DNA of 18,969 nucleotides, from assembly GCA_002455425.1 (NCBI GenBank), contig DKKT01000039.1, forward strand, positions 41,592 to 60,560, in the 5' to 3' direction. Each line of letters begins with the position of its first letter. Position 1 is the stretch's first letter. Below, one piece after another: positions 7,199 through 15,324 of the stretch. Made by a program: the position numbers and the translations under genes. The notes beneath the pieces are model-generated. The model was not told the origin of the DNA. It saw only the letters and a program-made list of their open reading frames with translations, and did not search any database. The DNA is from Chthonomonas sp. UBA6659. GTDB lineage: Bacteria > Armatimonadota > Fimbriimonadia > Fimbriimonadales > Fimbriimonadaceae.

Positions 7199-8077
7199 AT
7201 GCGCCGCCAACGGATCGGGTATCTGTTCGTCGCCCCGGCCACGATCCATCTTTTCGTGTTCGCGCTCTTTCCTCTGGGCTACACCTTCTGGCTGAGCCTG
7301 CATCGCGTGAATCTCCTGAAGGAGGAGCGGGCCTTCGTCGGTTTCGACAACTACGCGTACAGTTTCGGCGATCCGCTGTTCTGGAACGCGCTCAGGAATT
7401 CGCTCGAGTACGCTCTCCTCAGTGTGCCGCTCGGGATGGCGGTTGCCCTCGGGATCGCGCTTCTCGTCAACCAGAAGCTGCCGGGGATGGCGTTCTTCCG
7501 GACCGCCTACTATATTCCCGCCATAAGCTCCGGCGTCGCGATCTCGATGCTGTGGATCTACATGTACTTGCCAGAGACGGGCCTGCTCAACACGCTCCTC
7601 AAGGCGATCGGGCTCCCGGGCAACACCGAGTTCCTCAACAACCCGAGCTGGGCGATGTGGGCGTTGGTGTTCATGTCGATCTGGCTCGGTCTCGGTCCGA
7701 AGATGGTCCTCTACCTCGCAGGGTTGGTGGGGATTCCGCCCGACCTGTATGAGGCGGCGGAACTCGACGGGGCTGGGCGCTGGTCGACGTTCCGTCACAT
7801 CACGCTCCCGATGCTCGCGCCGACGACGCTGTTCGTGCTCGTGACTTCGACGATCGGCGCGATCCAGATTTTCACTCCCGTCTACATGATGACGCAGGGT
7901 GGTCCGGGCGACCGGACCGACGTCGTCGGCTACCACATCTACATCGAGGCATGGCAGAAGTTCCTCGTCGGCATCGCCGGGGCCAAGTCGTTCGTGGTGC
8001 TCCTCCTGATCCTCGCGATCGCGATTCTCCAGTTTCGGGTCATGCGAACCCAGCTTCAGGGTTACGCGAAGACTTGA
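7199..8077 (+). CDS. Sugar ABC transporter permease (MalF/UgpA type), apparently solitary
   Basis: 292 residues with about six predicted membrane helices (6-34, 68-92, 104-124, 152-176, 205-228 and 263-281). The cytoplasmic EAA loop, EAAELDGAGRWSTFRHITLP (185-204), binds the transporter ATPase. The N-terminal signature (YLFVAPATIHLFVFALFPLGYTF) and QGGPGDRT are typical of carbohydrate-uptake family 1 permeases. Such permeases normally work as a heterodimer with a MalG-type partner plus a binding protein and ATPase, yet none of these is in the window; the next gene encodes an ankyrin protein. The partners may be encoded elsewhere. The ATG at 7199 is supported by the adjacent -10-like TACAAT. 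Confidence 0.88.
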   Translation: MRRQRIGYLFVAPATIHLFVFALFPLGYTFWLSLHRVNLLKEERAFVGFDNYAYSFGDPLFWNALRNSLEYALLSVPLGMAVALGIALLVNQKLPGMAFFRTAYYIPAISSGVAISMLWIYMYLPETGLLNTLLKAIGLPGNTEFLNNPSWAMWALVFMSIWLGLGPKMVLYLAGLVGIPPDLYEAAELDGAGRWSTFRHITLPMLAPTTLFVLVTSTIGAIQIFTPVYMMTQGGPGDRTDVVGYHIYIEAWQKFLVGIAGAKSFVVLLLILAIAILQFRVMRTQLQGYAKT

Positions 8078-8079
8078 GC

Positions 8080-8085
8080 TATACT
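8080..8085 (+). promoter_or_regulatory. Candidate -10 box upstream of the ankyrin gene
   Basis: TATACT lies 3 bases after the permease stop. It matches the -10-like box before 9832 exactly, but here it would give a 5' leader of about 115-120 bases before ATG 8211. No convincing -35 is seen. Confidence 0.45.
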
Positions 8086-8201
8086 GATTTTCGGCGTGAT
8101 GGGCGCCTCCCGGTCCGCGGAAAGGGCTTTGCCCACCACCTCGTATTTCGTCAGCCCAGCACCTTTGTGCGGCTCGATCGGCGGACCCGAGCATGACGCA
8201 T

Positions 8202-8206
8202 GGAGG
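8202..8206 (+). promoter_or_regulatory. Shine-Dalgarno site selecting ATG 8211
   Basis: GGAGG sits 4 bases before ATG 8211. It lies downstream of the alternative in-frame ATG at 8193, so it supports the shorter protein. Confidence 0.6.
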
Positions 8207-8210
8207 TTCT

Positions 8211-9743
8211 ATGAACGAGATCGCGCTCCCGACCCACTGGGAGCATCTGAAGAAGCAGGCCAAGCAGGTTCTGAAGTCCTATCGCCAAGGCGACGTCGGC
8301 ATCCGCGAGCGCTTGGAGCGTGCCTTGGGCGCGCAACTTCCGAGTCCGGAACGCATCCGGCTCGCAGACGTCCACTGGGCCCTTGCCCGCGAGTTCGGCT
8401 TCAGCCAGTGGGCCGACCTCAAGCACGCGGTCGAAGTATCCCACCTCGCGTCGCTCGACCTGACCGAGGCGGCTCTGGCGCTCGTGAACGCCCTCATCGG
8501 GCAGGGCTGGGATCGTCCGCGGCCCGATCGGGCCGCGGCCCTGTTGGCGGCGAGACCGGAGATTTCTGGCGTTCACGCCTGCACGGCCGCGCTCGCGGCC
8601 GACCCGGAGGCGCTGGCCCGGATCCTCCAGCACGATCCCGCCGCCGCCACAGGCCCGATGACGCCGAATGGACCTCCGCCGCTGGCGATGGCCGCGGCCG
8701 GGCTCGCCGTCGCGCCGGGGGCGTTGGAAGGGGCGCTTACGTGTGCCCGGATGCTGCTCGCGGCGGGTGCCGACCCCAATGCAGGTGGCATCCACCCGAT
8801 GTGGGAAGGGAGCAACCTGTGTCCGCTGTACTATGCGGTCGGCGTCGCCAACTCTCCTGCCATGACCCGCTTCCTGCTTGAAGCCGGTGCTGATCCGAAC
8901 GATCGAGAGTCGCTGTATCACTCGGCCGAGTACGCCGACACCACGTGCATGCGGCTGCTCATCGAAGCGGGCGCCCGTTGGCCCGGCTCGAACGCGCTCG
9001 CTCGCGTCCTCGACTACGAGGATCCGGCCCGGGTACGAACCGCTCTCGAACTCGGGGCGGACCCACGGGACGGCGACCCTTTGCGCCATGCGCTGATCCG
9101 GGGGCGGTCCGGCGCGATCCTCGAAATCCTTCTCGATGCCGGCGCAGACCCGGAGGTCACGGGGCCAGACGGGCTGAACGCCTACCGGCTCGCCGAGCGC
9201 CTCGGACGCCGGGACGTCGCCGAACAGCTACGCCGTCGAGGTTGGGCCTCGAGCCTCACGCCGGTCGAGGAGTTTCTCGCCGCGTGTGCCCGGGCCGACG
9301 CTCCGGAGGCGACGCTTCTTCTTGCGGACTTGCCAGGCGGCATCGGTGGCCTCGGTCCGGTCGAGCTGCGCCTCCTGCCGGACTTGGTCGGTTTGAGGAA
9401 GCTCGAAGCGGTGCGAACGATGCTGGCCCTCGGCTGGCCGGTCGCGGTGAAGGGCGATTGGGATGCGGGGGCGATGAACCAGGCCGCCTTCAACGGCGAT
9501 GCGCCGATGCTGGCGCTCCTCCTTGAGCACGGGGGGCATTGGGATGAGCGCAACGGCTACGGCGGCAACGTCTGGGGTTCGATCTCTTGGGCTTCGCGCA
9601 ACCTCGATCCGATGCCGGGGGCGGATTACCCCGGGTGCGCGCGTCTGCTTCTCGAGCATGGCTCTCCGATCCCGGAGGACTTCGCGGCTCCGGACGACGT
9701 CCTCGATGTCCTCGCCGAGTGGAGCGTGACCACGCCCTCCTGA
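8211..9743 (+). CDS. Ankyrin-repeat protein
   Basis: 510 residues, no signal peptide or membrane helix, so probably cytosolic. The N-terminal 80 residues form a helical module with WALAREFGFSQWADLKHAV (56-74), often found ahead of ankyrin repeats in bacterial proteins. Ankyrin units follow from about residue 105 to the end. The clearest have the LLxAGADPN turn: 182-190 (LLAAGADPN), 222-230 (LLEAGADPN), 249-256 (LLIEAGAR), 307-314 (LLDAGADP) and 437-442 (LLLEHG). Several repeats, especially 345-420, are degenerate. Ankyrin repeats bind proteins; no catalytic domain is fused here, so the partner and role are unknown. The start at 8211 is chosen by the GGAGG upstream. A candidate terminator follows directly. 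Confidence 0.85.
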   Translation: MNEIALPTHWEHLKKQAKQVLKSYRQGDVGIRERLERALGAQLPSPERIRLADVHWALAREFGFSQWADLKHAVEVSHLASLDLTEAALALVNALIGQGWDRPRPDRAAALLAARPEISGVHACTAALAADPEALARILQHDPAAATGPMTPNGPPPLAMAAAGLAVAPGALEGALTCARMLLAAGADPNAGGIHPMWEGSNLCPLYYAVGVANSPAMTRFLLEAGADPNDRESLYHSAEYADTTCMRLLIEAGARWPGSNALARVLDYEDPARVRTALELGADPRDGDPLRHALIRGRSGAILEILLDAGADPEVTGPDGLNAYRLAERLGRRDVAEQLRRRGWASSLTPVEEFLAACARADAPEATLLLADLPGGIGGLGPVELRLLPDLVGLRKLEAVRTMLALGWPVAVKGDWDAGAMNQAAFNGDAPMLALLLEHGGHWDERNGYGGNVWGSISWASRNLDPMPGADYPGCARLLLEHGSPIPEDFAAPDDVLDVLAEWSVTTPS

Positions 9744-9744
9744 T

Positions 9745-9765
9745 CGGGGCCCCGCCCCGGGTTTT
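9745..9765 (+). terminator. Candidate Rho-independent terminator after the ankyrin gene
   Basis: CGGGGC (9745-9750) pairs with GCCCCG (9754-9759) across a CCC loop, followed by GG and TTTT (9762-9765). The T tract is short, so strength is uncertain. It starts 2 bases after the stop codon. Confidence 0.5.
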
Positions 9766-9818
9766 GTCCGTGTGCGGCCCGGATTGGGACTTTGGCTAGG
9801 TCCCGTTCGGGCCTCCCG

Positions 9819-9824
9819 TATACT
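9819..9824 (+). promoter_or_regulatory. Candidate leaderless -10 box of the 282-residue membrane protein gene
   Basis: TATACT ends exactly 7 bases before ATG 9832. No Shine-Dalgarno lies between them. A clear -35 was not found. Confidence 0.6.
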
Positions 9825-9831
9825 TGAAACG

Positions 9832-10680
9832 ATGGCAGAACCCGTCGAGACCTCCTCAGTCGACCGCTTCATTTGGGATCGGGGCTCCGGGCTTCTGGGA
9901 TACGGCTACGCCCACGACCAGAACGGTCCATTGGGGCTGTACATCGGGGGGGTCATCCAGACCGTTCTCGGCATCGCTTTCGGGGTGATCGGCCTGCTCG
10001 GGACGGCCCCCCGGGCGACGACCTTCGGAGTTATCGGCGCTCTGGAGTTCGTCGTGGGCGTCGGCATGATCGTCGGCGGGTTGTTGCTTCAGCGGAAGCT
10101 CGGTCGCGAGATTCGGACGGAAGCGCGGCTGACGGCGGAAGGTCGCAAGCTGCTGACGCGGGTGTTTCAGCACGTCGGTTGGACTCAGCACCAGAATCTC
10201 CACATGGGTTGGAACTGGGGTGGATGGGGCCGTTGGGGCAAGCGGACCAGCGCCCAGGTTCTCACTCCCGAGTCGTTTGCGCTTCTCGAAGCCGGGGCGT
10301 TCGAATTCAATCGCCTCAGCGGACTCCTCAAGATCGATGGGTCGCGCATCCACCCGACGATCGACCGGCTACGCGCGTCGATCCGGGCCGCGGCCGACGA
10401 AGCGATGATCGGGATCTGGAACCAGGTCGCGATTCTTGAGAAGATGCCCGAGAGCCGGTCTTCGATCACGCGCCAGATCGAATCGGATATCGGGGCGCTC
10501 CGTGAGATGGGCGAGCGAGTCGAAGGTCTTCAGAAGAGCGAGCGGACGCTAACGGACCGGCTGAGCGGCACGTCGGCCATCGATTCGGTGCTCGATCAGC
10601 TTCGCCTCGACGAATCGGCCCGGGCCGAACTCGCATCCGACGAGGACGATTCACCGGAACTTTGGAATCGCACCCGCTGA
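9832..10680 (+). CDS. Unrecognised two-helix membrane protein
   Basis: 282 residues, not recognised. Two membrane helices (about 34-57 and 63-86) form a Gly/Val/Ile-rich hairpin joined by a short loop. A basic helical stretch (88-112) follows, then the unusual Trp/Gly-rich segment HMGWNWGGWGRWGKR (124-138). The remainder (145-265) is helical and charged, with probable coiled coil at 205-262, and the end is acidic. With both helices near the N-terminus and positive residues after the second, the long C-terminal part is probably cytosolic. ATG 9832 is preferred over an upstream frame extension because of the TATACT box 7 bases before it. It converges on the DNRLRE/CARDB gene with only 3 bases between stops. 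No function can be assigned. Confidence 0.72.
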   Translation: MAEPVETSSVDRFIWDRGSGLLGYGYAHDQNGPLGLYIGGVIQTVLGIAFGVIGLLGTAPRATTFGVIGALEFVVGVGMIVGGLLLQRKLGREIRTEARLTAEGRKLLTRVFQHVGWTQHQNLHMGWNWGGWGRWGKRTSAQVLTPESFALLEAGAFEFNRLSGLLKIDGSRIHPTIDRLRASIRAAADEAMIGIWNQVAILEKMPESRSSITRQIESDIGALREMGERVEGLQKSERTLTDRLSGTSAIDSVLDQLRLDESARAELASDEDDSPELWNRTR

Positions 10681-10683
10681 GCT

Positions 10684-13098
10684 TCACTCGACTTTGAGGG
10701 GTGAGATCCGGAGTTCGGCGATCACCACCGGGCCGGGGGCGGCTGTTCGCGGCACCAGCCGAATGTAGCGTGCTCGGCCCGGGATGCCGCGGTAACTAAG
10801 CACCTGAACGCCCGGCTTGCGCGGGTCCGGCTCGGCCCGATTCGCGAGGCTCCAAGCCGGATTGCGCTCGCTCGCGAACAGTCTTGCTTCGGTGGCCCTC
10901 TGTCCGGTCGCATACAGCATCACGTCGAACTGTGGCCACAGGGTGGTTCCGGGTGGCACCTCGAGGCGGACTTCGCCGATCGCGCGGTCGCGCCCGAGAT
11001 CGATTTCGACCCACGAGTTCGGTGCGGCCGGCAGCTCGACGGTCGTCGTCGGATCGTCGTCGACGAGTGCCCCAAGCCTCGCCGGAAGCGTCTCGGTCGA
11101 ATCGGCGACGATCTTGCCCTTGGCGAGGTTGCCGCTGGGATCGACGGGTGCACCGACCAAATTGAACCTCAGCGCGGTCAGGGGAGCGCCGCGCGATGCC
11201 GTGGCGAGCGCCTGCCACGCCTTGAGCGGAATCCACTCGACGGCACTGTTCGCTTCCACGCGCACGAGGAACGCGGCGTTGCTCCAATCGGGGGCGATCG
11301 GTCCGAACGGGCTGGACTCCCGAATCGGCAGGGTGGCGAGGGCGTTGCCGTTGGTGGTGACGGTGAACGTCGCCTCGGCGGGGAGGGCCCCTTGGTTCAG
11401 CTGATAGAAGGCGAGCGTCGCATTCGGCATCGGTCGATTGCCGCCGTCGAACACCCGGAGGATGATACTGCGGGGCATGCTGCGTGCGATCTCGTCCCGT
11501 TGGGGCCCGATGACCCCGACGAGGGTCTGGAGCACCGCGACATCTGCCGAGGCGTAGAGGTCGGTCGGGAAAAGCGGGGTCGCGTCGGCGACGGGGTCGG
11601 CCCACGGCTCCCCGATCAGCGGTAAGGTGTTCGGATAGAGCCCTTCGTCGCGAGTGTCTCCCCCACCCATCAGTCCCGGAAAGGGGTCGCGGCCGCCGCG
11701 AAAGACCGGGGTTCCGGCGACGACCGGAGGCGTCTCGGCGGAAGGCGCGAACTGGGTCGGCCCCCAGTCCGGCACGCCGACGCTTCGACTGGCGCGGAAG
11801 AGCATCGTCCGGAGGTTGTCTTTGGGGCCGACTTCGACGGAGGCTCCTTGCCCGGTCCAGGGGGCTCCCCCATCGACGATGGCTAGGCGTTCGAGTCGGA
11901 ACCGTTCGACCGTGCCTTCCGGAGCGAACGAGAACTTACTTTGAGCGCAAACGGTGTCGTTCCAGAAACGAAAGTCCGCTTGAAAGGCATCGAGCAGGCT
12001 TGCGAATCCACGATCACGGGCTTGGAGGGTGACGGCGTCGAGGTCGGGGCGGCGCACGACGACGGTGACGGGGATGCCGTTCGTCGCGACGGACAACGCA
12101 TCATTGTGGGGGTTCGTGTCACCCTGAGCGGTCACCCGGAACATCGTCGGCATCGTCCGATGGTCGGGGCTGACGCGGAACGGCACGTTCAGCGTGAATG
12201 TCGCGGTGGCACCCGGCAAAAGCGTCTGGTCGGAGCGGCCCTCCTCCGCGTCCCGCTCGCGCACCTGCCAGCGGTAGTTGAACCCGGTCACGGGGGCGGT
12301 GCCGACGTTGCGGACCGTCGCCGTCCAGGGAATCGAGGCTCCGTTCGCGGGCCAAGCGGCCGGGTCGAAGTCGGTCGGTACGAGGGATTCGATGCTGAGG
12401 TCGACGCCCGTCGCGGGGGCCGGGTCCGCATCGAGCTCGATCTGCAGTTGGGGTCGTCCGGTGAGGGCATCGCTGCTCGCGAGGTCGATCGGGGTGTCGA
12501 ACCGGAGGGCGAAGCCGTGATTCTCATACCAGCGATCGGCCATGCCTTGAACCGCGTTCTGGAGGCCAGAGATCGTGAGGGTGGAGTCGGTGAAGTCGAC
12601 TGTGGCGCCTTCGATCGGGACGACATCGGCCGCGCCGGATGCTCCGGGGGCCTGCCAGCCGATCGGGTTCTCGCCGGCGCGTCGATGTTTCCAGGTCGCG
12701 TTCCAGAGCGGTCCGGTCGGCTTCTTGCCCGGTACCACCGGGGCGCGACGGATGTTGAAGCCGCGCCGATCGCCGCCCTCGCCCCACGGGGCCTGCACGC
12801 GCCCGATCGAGCGCAGCTTCGGGTTCCGGCCGATCTCGATCTGAAACACCATTTTCGCGGTTTTGATCCGCTTCGCGCCGAGCATCCGATCAAGGTCGCC
12901 GAACTTGATCAGGATCGTCTTGCCGTCGCCCCCGGTGAGGAGTCCATCGCGCCCGAAGTTGCCGTCCGGTGCCGCGGAATCGAGGTAGGTGTCCTCGACG
13001 GCCCAGTACCGAAACTGCTCGTCGCCTCCGCCTCCCCGGGTCAGGATGATGCTGGAGGACGATTGGGTGGCGAGGCAGGCGAGAGCGACCGCGATCAT
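10684..13098 (-). CDS. Large secreted DNRLRE / CARDB / discoidin-like multidomain protein
   Basis: 804 residues. ATG 13098 begins a short signal peptide (MIAVALACLATQ) and has a TAAACT -10-like box 7 bases upstream. Residues 34-224 match the DNRLRE pattern: DTYLDSAAPDGNFG, ILIKFGDL, then GLQNAVQGMADRWYENHGFALRF. Residues 231-348 resemble a CARDB/APHP immunoglobulin-like domain (TVRNVGTAPVTGF, LLPGATATFTLNV, DTNPHNDA). A middle region of about 300 residues is unassigned, with a possible carboxypeptidase-regulatory-like beta fold near 560-600. The last 148 residues (657-804) look like an F5/8 type C (discoidin-like) domain: NLAKGKIVADST, LVDDDPTTTVE, WVEIDLGRDRAIGEVRL, YIRLVPR. All recognised parts are binding or scaffold modules, so an extracellular carbohydrate-binding or surface role is likely. 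No catalytic domain is recognised, though the middle region could hide one. Confidence 0.8.
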   Translation of the reverse strand: MIAVALACLATQSSSSIILTRGGGGDEQFRYWAVEDTYLDSAAPDGNFGRDGLLTGGDGKTILIKFGDLDRMLGAKRIKTAKMVFQIEIGRNPKLRSIGRVQAPWGEGGDRRGFNIRRAPVVPGKKPTGPLWNATWKHRRAGENPIGWQAPGASGAADVVPIEGATVDFTDSTLTISGLQNAVQGMADRWYENHGFALRFDTPIDLASSDALTGRPQLQIELDADPAPATGVDLSIESLVPTDFDPAAWPANGASIPWTATVRNVGTAPVTGFNYRWQVRERDAEEGRSDQTLLPGATATFTLNVPFRVSPDHRTMPTMFRVTAQGDTNPHNDALSVATNGIPVTVVVRRPDLDAVTLQARDRGFASLLDAFQADFRFWNDTVCAQSKFSFAPEGTVERFRLERLAIVDGGAPWTGQGASVEVGPKDNLRTMLFRASRSVGVPDWGPTQFAPSAETPPVVAGTPVFRGGRDPFPGLMGGGDTRDEGLYPNTLPLIGEPWADPVADATPLFPTDLYASADVAVLQTLVGVIGPQRDEIARSMPRSIILRVFDGGNRPMPNATLAFYQLNQGALPAEATFTVTTNGNALATLPIRESSPFGPIAPDWSNAAFLVRVEANSAVEWIPLKAWQALATASRGAPLTALRFNLVGAPVDPSGNLAKGKIVADSTETLPARLGALVDDDPTTTVELPAAPNSWVEIDLGRDRAIGEVRLEVPPGTTLWPQFDVMLYATGQRATEARLFASERNPAWSLANRAEPDPRKPGVQVLSYRGIPGRARYIRLVPRTAAPGPVVIAELRISPLKVE

Positions 13099-13105
13099 AG
13101 TGGAC

Positions 13106-13111
13106 AGTTTA
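13106..13111 (-). promoter_or_regulatory. Candidate leaderless -10 box of the large secreted protein gene
   Basis: On the minus strand, TAAACT ends exactly 7 bases before ATG 13098. The 7 bases between (GTCCACT) contain no Shine-Dalgarno. Confidence 0.6.
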
Positions 13112-13162
13112 GCGTGCTGGGCTCTTTGTCCCGACGTGCGAACCGGGCCAGGGTTTGGTGGG

Positions 13163-13168
13163 TCTAAT
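13163..13168 (+). promoter_or_regulatory. Candidate leaderless -10 box of the secreted STN protein gene
   Basis: TCTAAT ends 6 bases before ATG 13175. The GAGAGG between them touches the ATG and is too close to act as a Shine-Dalgarno. This box and the minus-strand box at 13106 share a 76-base divergent region. Confidence 0.5.
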
Positions 13169-13174
13169 GAGAGG

Positions 13175-15292
13175 ATGCATGGCTTCCGATGCGGCGTGTT
13201 GCTCACAGTCGCCCTTGCCGGTTCGGCGTGGGCGCAGCTGGACGATGCCCGCCTCGCCGTCCCGATCACACGGCGGCTCCCGGCAAGCGGCCTTGAGAGC
13301 GTCGTTGCGGGGATCGCGCAGGAGACGGGGGTCCCGATCAAGGTCTCACCGAACCTCCGCGGCGACATCGTGGTGGTCTCGGCGGACGCGATGCCGGCTC
13401 GCGAGTTGCTCGCGCGCCTGGCCACGGCGACGGGCGGTCATTGGGTGGCGCAAGGAGGGGCCCCGCTTCTGGTCCAGGACGCCGCGGTCACGAAGGCGGA
13501 CGAGGCGAACGAACGATCCCTGCGGATCGAGCGCATCCAGCGCGCTCTCCGGAGCGTCGTGCCCGATGACTCGGTCGACGTCACGAAGACCGTAGCCGAA
13601 GCCCGTGAGCTCGCCCAGCAGCTCAGCCGTCCTGGCGCCAATCCGGAGGGCTGGGAGCGGTTCGAGAAGCTCACCCGTTCCGCCCCCGGCAACCGGCTCG
13701 CCCTCAAGCTCCTCCAGTCCATCAGTCCAGCTGTCCTCGCAGAAATCGAGCCGGGCCGGCGCGTGGTGTTCGCGACGAGTCCGACGCCGATGCAGCGGCC
13801 GCTCGGGTCGAGCGGCGACGCGGCGTTTCGGAGCTATGCGAGGGAGAGTGCTTCGTGGAGGACGGCCCTGGCGGGTATTCCCGAAGACCAGCTCGGCAGC
13901 CTCGGCGCGTTGGCCGAGGAGGTCCCTCAACGGGCGGGTCCCCCAGCGAAGGCGCTCTTGATCGTCTCGTGCCAAGAGGGTTCCGCCAGCTCCCTGCGCG
14001 CACTTGGAGTGATGCTCACCGTCGTCGACCGGAACGGCACCCGGATCGGGCGCGGCTCGACCTTCCTCGATCTGACGGAAGCGGTGCCGGCGACGGGCAA
14101 AGTCGACGCAACTCCCGTCGAGCTGAGCGCCTCGGCGATACGGCTCCAGGGGTGGCTCCGAAACATGCTCCTTGGCGACGAGGAGGCTCCGTTCACGGCG
14201 TCTCCCGAGATGAGGGCCTATTTCGTGGCGCCGGACCGGAACGAGCCGCTTGCGGGTCTTGTCTCCGACGGGCTGCTCACTCTTGCTGCGAAGTCGGGAC
14301 GCTCGCTCATCGCGGTCGTCCCGGATCAGGCCCTGATGGAGACTCTCGATGCGCCGACGCGTCCGACCTTGGGCTGGTTTCAGCGCCAGATGACCCCGCT
14401 CCTCACGTTCTCAAGTCCGGATGCGAACGGTTGGATCGTTCGTCCCAAGATGCCGATTTCGGCCCGCCGCGATCGCATCGATCGGGTGAAACTTGCCGCG
14501 TACCTGAAACGGTTCCTCGCCAAGCCGCCGACCCTCGAAGACGCGGGGGAGTTCGCCATCCAGTTCGGTGGGAACTACGACGGCATCCACTTCCTCTGCC
14601 TCAGCGGTGTCGGGATCACCCAACCGATGTTCCAAGAGTGGAACGCGCTGCGCCTCTACGGGTTGCTTTCGCCCGCCCAGCGTCAGGGTCTGATCGCGAA
14701 CGGACGCCTCGAGTTGCGCGCGATGAGCCCCGCGCAGCGGGCGGTCGCGACGGCGATGGTCTACGGTGCCGAGGGGCACATCGATCCTGATGTCGCCGAC
14801 GGCGACAATGGTGAGACGTTCTATGTCGGACTGGCGTCGGAGCCGACCGAAGCGCTGCCGAACGGTCTTCCTGGAGTGGGGTACCTCCGGATGACCCTGA
14901 TCGAGACGCCGGTGCTCTTCACGACGCGTCAATACGCCGGTCAGCGCGAGTTTACGATGCCGGAGCCGCTCGAATCGGTGGCGTGGCAGCTTTTTGCCAA
15001 GGATCGACCGGATCTGTTTCCCTTCGCCGAAGAGAATTCGCTGATCGATCGCTACCGTCTCGGCAACCAGCGTGAGTTCACGCTCACGCTTCAGCTTGGT
15101 CCGAAGCTGAAGTCGGAGGGCCGTCTTTCGGACGCGGCCCTGGCCAAGGATGCGACCCCGGTTCCGCTGGACAAACTGCCCGAGTCGGTCAAGAAGCGGC
15201 TCTTCGAACTGATCCAGGCTCAGCGCAAGGCGTACGAGAGCGTCAAGCCGGACCAAGGCGGCGGAGACGGGGGCAAGCCCCCTCCTCGGTAA
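13175..15292 (+). CDS. Secreted protein with an N-terminal STN-like domain
   Basis: 705 residues. ATG 13175 gives a clean Sec signal peptide with an AWA cleavage site at 18-20; a longer frame to 12989 would bury it. Residues 29-101 look like a secretin/TonB short N-terminal (STN) domain: PITRRLPASGLESVV, IAQETGVPIKVSPNL, GDIVVVS, ARELLARLA, then a strand ending PLLVQ. The remaining 600 residues were not recognised. They include a helical segment (about 115-185) and mixed alpha/beta regions, end in a Gly/Pro-rich tail, and contain no C-terminal secretin or TonB-dependent barrel. It precedes the ECF sigma gene by 32 bases in the same direction. It may be the exported partner or target of that sigma/anti-sigma pair; this is inferred from order and the shared domain. 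Confidence 0.75.
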   Translation: MHGFRCGVLLTVALAGSAWAQLDDARLAVPITRRLPASGLESVVAGIAQETGVPIKVSPNLRGDIVVVSADAMPARELLARLATATGGHWVAQGGAPLLVQDAAVTKADEANERSLRIERIQRALRSVVPDDSVDVTKTVAEARELAQQLSRPGANPEGWERFEKLTRSAPGNRLALKLLQSISPAVLAEIEPGRRVVFATSPTPMQRPLGSSGDAAFRSYARESASWRTALAGIPEDQLGSLGALAEEVPQRAGPPAKALLIVSCQEGSASSLRALGVMLTVVDRNGTRIGRGSTFLDLTEAVPATGKVDATPVELSASAIRLQGWLRNMLLGDEEAPFTASPEMRAYFVAPDRNEPLAGLVSDGLLTLAAKSGRSLIAVVPDQALMETLDAPTRPTLGWFQRQMTPLLTFSSPDANGWIVRPKMPISARRDRIDRVKLAAYLKRFLAKPPTLEDAGEFAIQFGGNYDGIHFLCLSGVGITQPMFQEWNALRLYGLLSPAQRQGLIANGRLELRAMSPAQRAVATAMVYGAEGHIDPDVADGDNGETFYVGLASEPTEALPNGLPGVGYLRMTLIETPVLFTTRQYAGQREFTMPEPLESVAWQLFAKDRPDLFPFAEENSLIDRYRLGNQREFTLTLQLGPKLKSEGRLSDAALAKDATPVPLDKLPESVKKRLFELIQAQRKAYESVKPDQGGGDGGKPPPR

Positions 15293-15299
15293 CCTCGGA

Positions 15300-15315
15300 G
15301 ACGCCTCAAGGCGTC
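15300..15315 (+). other. Six-base hairpin between the STN protein and sigma factor genes
   Basis: GACGCC (15300-15305) pairs perfectly with GGCGTC (15310-15315) around a TCAA loop, 8 bases after the STN gene stop. No T run follows, so it is not a standard terminator. Its 3' arm ends in the first base of CAAACT (15315-15320), a weak -10-like match, so it might modulate read-through or transcription into the sigma gene. Confidence 0.35.
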
Positions 15316-15324
15316 AAACTGGAT

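Noticed and set aside
8096..8881. Frame starting GTG/ATG just after the TATACT box at 8080, considered as a leader peptide or separate gene
   Set aside because: It runs far into the ankyrin gene in another frame and has shadow-type composition. The ankyrin frame has the GGAGG site and repeat motifs.
11941..13167. A 408-codon open frame on the plus strand opposite the large secreted protein gene
   Set aside because: It is the antisense of a gene with a signal peptide, recognisable domains and a promoter-like box. Its translation is Arg/Gly/Asp-rich with no domain, as expected for a shadow frame in GC-rich DNA.
12989..13174. N-terminal extension of the STN protein
   Set aside because: It would overlap the start of the minus-strand gene and bury the signal peptide beginning at 13175.
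13175..15292. STN protein considered as the missing PilQ secretin
   Set aside because: Only the N-terminal STN-like part fits. No secretin C-terminal domain or repeated N1-type domains were seen in the remaining 600 residues.
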